A stretch of 64,000 bases of DNA from Chloroflexota bacterium (GTDB taxonomy: Bacteria > Chloroflexota > Anaerolineae > Anaerolineales > Villigracilaceae), in the NCBI GenBank assembly GCA_016234485.1, contig JACRBL010000049.1, positions 1 to 64,000 of the forward strand, written 5' to 3'. The translations under genes and the position numbers were made by a program. Below the pieces are notes generated by a model. The model made no database searches and was not told the origin of the DNA. It was given only the letters and a program-made list of their open reading frames with translations. Shown here piece by piece: positions 16,891-24,200 of the stretch. Each line of letters starts with the position of its first letter. Position 1 is the first letter of the stretch.

Positions 16891-17829
16891 ATGAAAAAGG
16901 TTCTATTCGCTCTTGCGCTCGTGATCGTCTTTGCTTTGGCGCTTGTGGGGACGGCCGCCGCCAATGGCGGCCCTCATGGCGGTTACACTGCCACCACCGA
17001 CGCTTGCGCGGGATGTCACCGGGCGCACACCGCCGTTGGCCCGAATCTGTTGGTGGAAACCAGCACCTATGACCTGTGCATGTCCTGTCATGGAAGCGCA
17101 GGCGCCGGCGCCGACACAAATGTGGAAGACGGCTTCTTCCTATCCACGCGCAGCGCCAGCACTACCGGCACTGCCAACACCGCGGATAATGCTCCCCTGC
17201 TGGCAGGCGGTTTCGCGTTCTACAAGACTGTCGCAGTCACCTCCAGCCACAACATGACCGGCGCCGGCAACACCAACCTGGCCTGGGGTAACGGCGCCAC
17301 CAACCGTGGCGTGCAGGTCGCGATCACAGATGCGACTTTTACCTGCGCGTCCTGCCATGATCCGCATGGGTCGCCCAACTACCGCATCCTCAAAGCCGCC
17401 GTCAACGGCGCCGCGGTTTCGGTTACTCAAGTGGATGAGGCCGCCAAGGACTATGACACAGAACAGTGGGGCGCGGGTCAGAGCAACATCTGCGCGGCCT
17501 GCCACGGCGCGTACCACAAGACTGCGGTTGGTCAGGGTAGCACGCTTGACGGCACGACCTACACCCATCGCATTGACATGTCGTATGCCTACGGCGCGAA
17601 TGCCAACCCCGAAACTGTTGGTTTTGGCGGCTACTTCCTGCCATTGGCAGGGGGCAATGTGGCCTGCCAGACCTGCCACCTGCCGCACGGCTCTTCAGCG
17701 GCTATGAGCGGGTTTGCTAACGGCGGTCCGACCGGTTCCGGCTCCCTGCCGGGTAACACCACAGCCACCGATAGCGCGTTGCTCCGCCTGGACAACCGCG
17801 CTGTCTGCGAGGTTTGCCACCAGAAATAA
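16891..17829 (+). CDS. Exported hexaheme c-type cytochrome (GPHGGY family)
   Basis: 312 residues. A signal peptide ends near GTAAA (residue ~25) and the mature protein begins NGGPHGGYTATTDACAGCHRAHTA. Six CXXCH motifs: CAGCH, CMSCH, CASCH, CAACH, CQTCH, CEVCH, several followed by xPHG (doubled-CXXCH type). No second membrane helix or covalent anchor is visible, so it is probably secreted or wall-associated. It is the first of three paralogues here sharing this opening and the ending LLRLDNRAVCEVCH. A strong site (GAGGAG) precedes the ATG. It is suited to long-range electron transfer outside the cell; the partner is unknown. Confidence 0.85.
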   Translation: MKKVLFALALVIVFALALVGTAAANGGPHGGYTATTDACAGCHRAHTAVGPNLLVETSTYDLCMSCHGSAGAGADTNVEDGFFLSTRSASTTGTANTADNAPLLAGGFAFYKTVAVTSSHNMTGAGNTNLAWGNGATNRGVQVAITDATFTCASCHDPHGSPNYRILKAAVNGAAVSVTQVDEAAKDYDTEQWGAGQSNICAACHGAYHKTAVGQGSTLDGTTYTHRIDMSYAYGANANPETVGFGGYFLPLAGGNVACQTCHLPHGSSAAMSGFANGGPTGSGSLPGNTTATDSALLRLDNRAVCEVCHQK

Positions 17830-17834
17830 GCGAG

Positions 17835-17937
17835 TAGAGGGGTGAGGGGATTTGGCTGGGCCGCCTTCCCTCACTCCCCCTACCCAATCGGATTGTACCA
17901 GAGTGGGATGGGGCCTTCACCGGCCCGTCCCCCTGGT
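17835..17937. repeat. Two intergenic hairpins between cytochrome genes
   Basis: An imperfect stem GGGGTGAGGG / CCCTCACTCCCC (about 17839-17879) is followed by a second, longer stem at 17897-17937 (ACCAG...GGGATGGGGCC paired with GGCCCGTCCC...CTGGT). The second ends just before the ribosome-binding site of the next cytochrome and may tune its translation or end upstream messages. Confidence 0.5.
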
Positions 17938-17955
17938 ATGACCGAGGAGGGCGCT

Positions 17956-18978
17956 GTGAAACAAACCTTGCTTGTTGCTATCGGCGCGCTCTTGTTCGTT
18001 CTGCTGTCGGCGACTGTTTCGCCTGTCCATGCGGATAACGGTCCTCATGGTGGGTATACGGCCACAACAGACGCCTGCGCAGAATGTCATCGCGCACATA
18101 CCGCAGCGGCTCACAGTTTGCTGGTCTCCGATACTACTTCACTGTGCCTCTCTTGTCACGGAGCCGCGGCTACCGGAGCCAGGACGAACGTGGAGGATGG
18201 GTTGGATACCACTGCAAACCGTTCCCTGCGAGGCGGCGGATTCGTGAATGTGACCATGAACCCGGCTGAGAATCTCCCGGGTAGCTCTGTCCAAATCCTG
18301 CCGGTCACTTCCAGCCACGATGTCAGCGGCGATTCGAGCACAGTCTGGGGTTATGGCAGTATTGACTCCAACCCGAACCCCGGCGCGACTTCCATTTCGC
18401 TGACCTGTGCTAGTTGCCATAACCCGCACGGCCGTGCTGGGGCCGGGAATGCAGCAACCTATCGCGTTCTCAAGGGCAACAATGCCTCCAACACGCCGCT
18501 CTTCGGCGCGCAGAACGCCAGCGTGAACCTGCCCGACGAGGTTGTGAAGACCTACTACACCGGCGTGAACGGCGATTACTTCGGCGATCACGGCGCGATG
18601 GTGGGAGGCGTTGCCATCAATGCCGCCATGACAGCCTGGTGCGCCCAATGTCACACGCGCTACCATGGTCCCTACCCCGCAACGCCCGGTTCTACTGATT
18701 CCGGTGACGCCGTGTTCAAGTTTCGGCACGTGACAAACGACACGACCACAACCAGTTGTATGAGTTGCCACCCGGGGTTTGTGAGCTACTACCCGGGCTG
18801 TGTAAGTTGCCACATGCCTCATGGAACGGGCGTTCGCATGAGTTCGAACTCGGGTTCGGTCCCGTGGCCGGACGGCGGCCTAATCCCCAGCGGAGACAAT
18901 CGCAGTTCGTTGTTGCGAATTGATAACCGCGGAGTCTGCTGGCAGTGCCATGTTGATCGGGGCATTTCTTTCCCGTAG
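17956..18978 (+). CDS. Exported heptaheme c-type cytochrome (GPHGGY family)
   Basis: 340 residues from a GTG start, chosen because GAGGAGG lies just upstream and the protein then opens directly with a signal peptide (VKQTLLVAIGALLFVLLSATVSPVHA). An ATG at 17938 in the same frame is the alternative. The mature start DNGPHGGYTATTDACAECHRAHTA matches its two paralogues. Seven CXXCH motifs: CAECH, CLSCH, CASCH, CAQCH, CMSCH, CVSCH, CWQCH. It ends with LLRIDNRGVCWQCH. Likely an extracellular or wall-associated electron carrier produced by duplication of the upstream gene. Confidence 0.85.
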   Translation: MKQTLLVAIGALLFVLLSATVSPVHADNGPHGGYTATTDACAECHRAHTAAAHSLLVSDTTSLCLSCHGAAATGARTNVEDGLDTTANRSLRGGGFVNVTMNPAENLPGSSVQILPVTSSHDVSGDSSTVWGYGSIDSNPNPGATSISLTCASCHNPHGRAGAGNAATYRVLKGNNASNTPLFGAQNASVNLPDEVVKTYYTGVNGDYFGDHGAMVGGVAINAAMTAWCAQCHTRYHGPYPATPGSTDSGDAVFKFRHVTNDTTTTSCMSCHPGFVSYYPGCVSCHMPHGTGVRMSSNSGSVPWPDGGLIPSGDNRSSLLRIDNRGVCWQCHVDRGISFP

Positions 18979-19068
18979 CGTATCCAGACCGCTGCTTGTG
19001 CAAGTTCGCAGGCAGGGCCGATAAAAAATGTCTGCCCTGCCTGCTCCATCTTCAAAAGGAGAAACATC

Positions 19069-19482
19069 ATGCCTCACGTTGAAAAATCCGGCGAAGTTGA
19101 ATTCCCGGTGGAGAAGATCTACCAGACTGTCGCCGACGTTGAAAAATACCCGGAGTTCCTGCCCGGCATCAAGAGCGTCGAAGTGAATGGCGAACTAGTC
19201 AAGATGACGGTGAACATGGGTCCCGCAACCGTTTCTTGGACATCGAAGGCCGCCTACGAACCCAACAAGTCCATAAGTTTCAATCTTGTAGAAGGTCCGT
19301 TCAAGCGATTGGATGGCAAATGGGAATTTACCGCCGAAGGTTCCAAGACCAAGATCAAGTATTCCACTGACTTCGAACTGACCCTGCCGATCCCCGGCAT
19401 CAACGAGATCGCCGCCAAGGCCATCGAATCAAATACGAACGCGATCCTGGAAGCCTTCAAAAGACGCCTGGGAATGAACTGA
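19069..19482 (+). CDS. SRPBCC-fold (START/COQ10-like) protein
   Basis: 137 residues of the SRPBCC/polyketide-cyclase-like fold (VEFPVEKIYQTVADVEKYPEFLPGIKSVEV, WEFTAEGSKTKIKYSTDFEL), a helix-grip cavity that binds lipids, quinones or other hydrophobic ligands. No signal peptide, so it is cytoplasmic. Good ribosome-binding site (AAAGGAG). Its place between cytochrome genes suggests a quinone- or heme-related helper, for instance COQ10-like quinone chaperoning. That is inference from context; the ligand cannot be read from sequence. Confidence 0.75.
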   Translation: MPHVEKSGEVEFPVEKIYQTVADVEKYPEFLPGIKSVEVNGELVKMTVNMGPATVSWTSKAAYEPNKSISFNLVEGPFKRLDGKWEFTAEGSKTKIKYSTDFELTLPIPGINEIAAKAIESNTNAILEAFKRRLGMN

Positions 19483-19569
19483 GCGCCTGGAGATGTGGAG
19501 AGAGAGCCGCTGTGCAGAGGTTTTCTTCTTTTGCGGCGGCTCCCCGAAGGTTACGCTTCGAGAGTGATG

Positions 19570-19591
19570 GTAGGTTACAAACCTGACCTAC
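19570..19591. repeat. Degenerate palindromic repeat
   Basis: GTAGGTT and ACCTGACCTAC arms around a short loop, related to the element at 2935-2961. Confidence 0.4.
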
Positions 19592-19667
19592 TCCATTCCT
19601 TGCGAGGAGAATAATGGAGCCGCGCATTAGGGATTGGATCCATCTCGATCAAAAAGAGAAGTGTGTT

Positions 19668-19790
19668 GTGAAGCAAACATTGTTTTTTTATCATGGATGC
19701 ACTTTTTTTGTAGGAATGTTAATAGCTGCCACGCCTGCCCGCGCCGACAACGGTCCGCCTGGCGGATGCACCGCCGCCAGCACGGGATAA
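19668..19790 (+). pseudogene. Truncated N-terminal remnant of a GPHGGY-family cytochrome
   Basis: A GTG start after AAAGAGAA opens a 40-codon frame VKQTLFFYHGC...ATPARADNGPPGGCTAASTG ending at TAA. It aligns with the start of the heptaheme cytochrome at 17956 (VKQTLL...HADNGPHGGYTATT) but stops before the first heme motif. It is therefore a decayed fourth copy, showing that this family has duplicated and been lost here. A tiny secreted peptide is conceivable but less likely. Confidence 0.6.
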
Positions 19791-19860
19791 ACCAGCCCAG
19801 CGGCGCGCCTCGTTAGAATCCGTCGCGCCACCTTTCCATGCTCACCCCGGAGAAACGCTC

Positions 19861-20907
19861 ATGTTTCAGAGAATGCCATCCATCATAAGATATGCGATTG
19901 CGACCGGCCTTGCGCTCGTCCTGCTCGCCATCCCGGTCGTCTCGGCCCGCGCCAATGGCGGCCCGCACGGCGGGTACTCGGCCACTACTGCCGCTTGCGC
20001 GGGTTGTCACCGCGCCCACACGGCCGCGGCGGAAAGCCTGTTGATTGAAGCCGTGCCAAACCTGTGTTTCACCTGCCACGGCAGCGCCGCAACAGGCGCT
20101 GATACCAACGTCACCGACGGCGTGTATGAGGGCACGGGCGGCGGTAATCTGCTGGCAGGCGGGTTCAGTTTCTATAACGGCGCGGCTGTCACTTCCACGC
20201 ACAGCGTCGACGGTACCTATCAAAATGCGTGGGGTAGCGGCGTCAACTGGGTCAGCACTTACGACTGCGCCGGTTGCCACAACCCCGAATCGGGGTTGGT
20301 GTGGCCTGGCGCTCCCGAATGGGGAATCAGCCCGAACGCCTGGCCCACGTTTCCGGGCCGCGGGCAGAATGTGACCATGCCTCTCACCTGTACCTCCTGC
20401 CACGACCCGCATGGCGGTAGGAATTACCGCCTGCTTCAACAGCGGATGCACCCGCCCTACACCCAGCAGGAAGACCCGCCTGGTTATGTTCTAGTGACCT
20501 CCAATGAGGTTGGCGGCCAAAATCCCAATCAGCCTGGTTATGTGCCGAACTATACCAATTCGAACTACCGCTTAGGCATGGGCGATTGGTGCACCGGCTG
20601 TCACTCTACTTATCACGATTCTCCATCGGTCAATCCGTTCAATGCGGAAGACGGTAGGGGACTCGTCACTCGTTATCGCCATAGCATGAACGTCACGTTG
20701 GGCGCGCTCACAACCAACCTACCGTTGGAAGATCCAAGCGGCAACGGCGCAAGCGGGGATGATCAGTTATTCTGCCTTTCCTGCCACTTTGCCCACGGCT
20801 CTACGGTTATGACCATCGGTTGGGCTGCAAACGTGGCTCCCGCGAACGATAGCGTCCTTCTGCGCTTGGACAACCGGGGCGTATGCGAGGATTGCCACAA
20901 AAAGTGA
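19861..20907 (+). CDS. Exported heptaheme c-type cytochrome (GPHGGY family)
   Basis: 348 residues. A signal peptide (IRYAIATGLALVLLAIPVVSARA) is followed by NGGPHGGYSATTAACAGCHRAHTA. Seven CXXCH motifs: CAGCH, CFTCH, CAGCH, CTSCH, CTGCH, CLSCH, CEDCH. It ends with LLRLDNRGVCEDCHKK like its paralogues. An insertion around residues 135-190 (Pro/Gly/Trp-rich, between the third and fourth hemes) distinguishes it. Its stop codon overlaps the GTG of the next gene (GTGA), so expression is coupled to the monoheme anchor and the giant fusion protein, suggesting the three work together. Confidence 0.85.
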   Translation: MFQRMPSIIRYAIATGLALVLLAIPVVSARANGGPHGGYSATTAACAGCHRAHTAAAESLLIEAVPNLCFTCHGSAATGADTNVTDGVYEGTGGGNLLAGGFSFYNGAAVTSTHSVDGTYQNAWGSGVNWVSTYDCAGCHNPESGLVWPGAPEWGISPNAWPTFPGRGQNVTMPLTCTSCHDPHGGRNYRLLQQRMHPPYTQQEDPPGYVLVTSNEVGGQNPNQPGYVPNYTNSNYRLGMGDWCTGCHSTYHDSPSVNPFNAEDGRGLVTRYRHSMNVTLGALTTNLPLEDPSGNGASGDDQLFCLSCHFAHGSTVMTIGWAANVAPANDSVLLRLDNRGVCEDCHKK

Positions 20908-21248
20908 AACGCATTTCGTACAGATTGCTCGCTGGCGGCTTGATCGTCGCCATCCTGATTTTGGCGCTCGTGGCCGCATGGCTGACCGTCTCCCTGATTG
21001 ACCGGGAGATGGTTCTGCGTGTCACGGAAGTCGCTTGGCCGACTACCACTCTCGAGCCTTCGACCCAGCCCCTGCCGTTTTTTGTGACGCCTTCAGGGAC
21101 GGCCCTGCCGTTTACTCCTAACGTGCGACCCACCCTGCCTATAGATGTCACACTCACCGCGCCGGCCCTGCCTCCGCTTCATCCCACCTACGAACCAAAC
21201 CAGGATTGTTCCTCTTGCCACCAGGTGATTCACGGAGGCGGTGGATGA
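20904..21248 (+). CDS. Small membrane-anchored monoheme cytochrome-like protein
   Basis: 114 residues from a GTG that overlaps the previous stop (GTGA). One membrane helix (LLAGGLIVAILILALVAAWLTV, shown in part; residues 8-29) is followed by a Pro/Thr-rich extended stalk and a single CSSCH motif six residues from the C-terminal end (CHQVIHGGGG). No known domain is recognised. A membrane-tethered single heme on a flexible stalk could shuttle electrons between neighbours. Its own stop overlaps the ATG of the next gene (ATGA). Confidence 0.7.
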   Translation: MKRISYRLLAGGLIVAILILALVAAWLTVSLIDREMVLRVTEVAWPTTTLEPSTQPLPFFVTPSGTALPFTPNVRPTLPIDVTLTAPALPPLHPTYEPNQDCSSCHQVIHGGGG

Positions 21249-24200
21249 GGCGAGGCTCCATTCATTTGGCGCGGCGGATCTTTCTGTTGGGAGTAGTTCT
21301 TTTATTGCTGACTTCCACTGGCACGGGCATTCCAGCGCGCGCCTCTTCCCTTTATACCTGGTGGCTGGTGCGGTGGGAAAACAGGTCAGTGGCTTGCGTC
21401 ATCGTGATTTCCCACCAGGGACCTCCCACCGCCGATGAGATCGAGGCTCAATGCGGATCGGCTTTAAAGACGGAGTGGGAGAACACGCCTCCCTGTTTGG
21501 ATGAAAGCAGCAGGAACTGTCGCGGATTGGCGCTTCTCCCCGCTTCATTTCCAGGACTGAAAACGGCGACACCAACAAAGGTCCACACTAAAATTGCCAC
21601 CTCATCAATCGCTCCCACTACTGCTGCAAATGGACGACGCGTCAACTGGCTTTCCCGTCCTGAAACAGTTGAGCAACTGGCGTCCAACCGCCCACTCTAC
21701 CTGCTCGCCGGGCGACTGATCCTGAACGGCATCGCGGACGCGAGCGCTTGTCCCAATACTGGTTTGCTACCCAATGGCGCGGCCAACGCCTGCGGAATGG
21801 AGAAGGCAAAATACGAGGTTTATCTCTGGCAGAATCGTTTCGATAAGAGCATTTTCCATGCCTCCCAGAAAACAAAGGTTCCTGCCTACTTGCTCAAGGG
21901 CATGTTCGCGCTCGAAAGCCAGTTCTGGCCGCTGACGTTGCATAACAACGCCTGGGATTTCGGGGAATTCGGCCTCGGTCAATTAAACGAACTAGGCGCG
22001 GATACCCTCCTCAACTGGAATCCAACATATTATAAAAACCTATGCCTCACGGCTCTGAGCCGCGAGGCGTGCGAGAAGGAATACTTCGAACTCTCACCCG
22101 ATCTGCGCGCCCTCCTGAGAGGCACAGCCATTAATCAGGTGCGTGCCGATTGCTCAACCTGCTCTTATGGCCTGGATTTTGCGAAAGCGGATGCCAGCGT
22201 ATTGGTGTTTGCCGAAACGCTGGATGCCAACCGCGAGCAGGTGAGCCAGGTGATTCAAAACGCCGCCGGTCCATACGCCTTCATCGGGATAAGGCGGGAA
22301 GACCTGTGGAAATTTACACTTATAAATTATCATGCCGGGCCGGGATGCCTGTATTCCGCTATCGCTGCCGCTCGACGTGAAAACGCGATATTGAACTGGG
22401 AACAGGTGTCGAGCCGTCTTGAACCTGCTTGTGAAGACGCGGTGAATTATGTGGAGGCCATCAGCTCCGTCTACTATGCGGCCGATGCTCCTCCCGCGCC
22501 GACTCCCACCCGCCTGCCCGCCACAGCCACCTTGAAGTCAACGGCAACCAGCCTTCCGACTGAGACGCTCGCGATTGGGACTCCCACCGTGACAGAAACC
22601 CTATCCGTTGACCCTACGGCAACTGTCTCACCCACACTGGGAGTTTCGTCAACGCCTGGGGCGCCCACCGAAGGCGCGCCGACCGCCAGCCTTATCCCAA
22701 CGGCCACCGATCTTTCAACCAACACGCCCGCAGCGGAAACTCCCACACCGAGCGAGACCTTATCCATTGACGCGACGGCGACAGCCTCGCCCACACTGGA
22801 ATCTTCGTCAACGCCCGGCGCGCCAACCGAAGGCACGCCCGCATTGGAGACTCCCACGCCGACGGGAACTTTATCTGTTGACGAGACGCCGACCGCCTCG
22901 CCCACATCGGAATTCTCGCCAACGCCCAGCGCCACTCCCGAAGGCACGCCCGCATTGGAGACTCCCACACCGACGGAAACCTTATCCGTTGACGAGACGC
23001 CGACCGCCTCGCCCACATCGGAATCTTCGCCAACGCCCAGCGCCACCCCAGAAGGAACGCCGACCGGAACCTCAACCGTTGACGAAACGGCGACCGCAAC
23101 CGACTATCCAATCGGAACTTCCACCGTTACTCCGACTCCGACGACAACCGCCTCACCGACGATGGGAGTGTCACCAACGCCTGGCACGCCAACTGCTACT
23201 GCCTTTCCAACGCCTATTCCAACCTTGACGCCTACCCTTGTTCCGATTGACTTTGTGAGTCCGCACGAAGCGGGGGAGATCGTCATTCAGATGGTGACCG
23301 GCGCGAGGTCCGAGTTGGACGCGATCCTGGAATCGCTCCCGGTTCCGGCGCAAGTCAAATGGGATGCATCCGTCCCTGAATTACGTATGGCAGTTATTGA
23401 AGTCGCCCCAAAAGATCTGAGGCGGGCTCTTTATGCGTTGCAGGGAAATCCCGACGTTGTATCGGCCGAACCGAATTTTCTAGCATCCGCGGCTGATGTT
23501 CCGAATGATCTCTACTATGGCCTGCAAACTAACCTACCGATCATTCAAGCGCCAATGGCCTGGAATTGGATCACGAGTTCGCAGGAAGTGATCGTAGCGG
23601 TCATTGACACTGGCGTGGACACGGCGCATCCCGATCTGACCGCGAACCTTTGGCAGAATCCCGCCGAGACAGACGGCTTGCCTAATGTGGACGATGATGG
23701 AAATGGTTACGTGGACGATGTGTGGGGCTGGAACATGGTGGGCGGCAATAACGACGTGAGCGACGATAACGGTCACGGGACGCACCTTTCCGGTGTCATT
23801 GCGGCAGTGGGTAACAACGGGCTTGGCGTCGTTGGGGTCGCGCCGAACGCGCGTATCCTGACCGTCAAGGCGCTGGACGCGAACGGAGTCGGCGCGTACG
23901 GACAGGTGGCCGACGCGATCGTTTACGCCACTGAGCAAGGCGCGCGCGTCATCAACCTCAGTTTCGGCGGCGCGGGTCAAAGCCAGGTCCTTCAGGACGC
24001 TATTGATTTCGCGTTGCAGCGGGGGGTGATCATTGTGGCAGCAGCCGGAAACACCGGCAAGAGCGCGCCCATTTATCCCGCCGCTTATCCGGGCGTGCTG
24101 GCTGTCAGCGCGGTGGACGACGGTCTCACCTGGGCTACATTCTCATCTTCCGGGAGCGGTACTGCTTTAACTGCCCCAGGCATTGACGTTTATTCGACCT

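Noticed and set aside
22600..23075. CRISPR-like repeat array
   Set aside because: The repeats are in frame, degenerate and encode a Thr/Pro stalk; there are no unique spacers.
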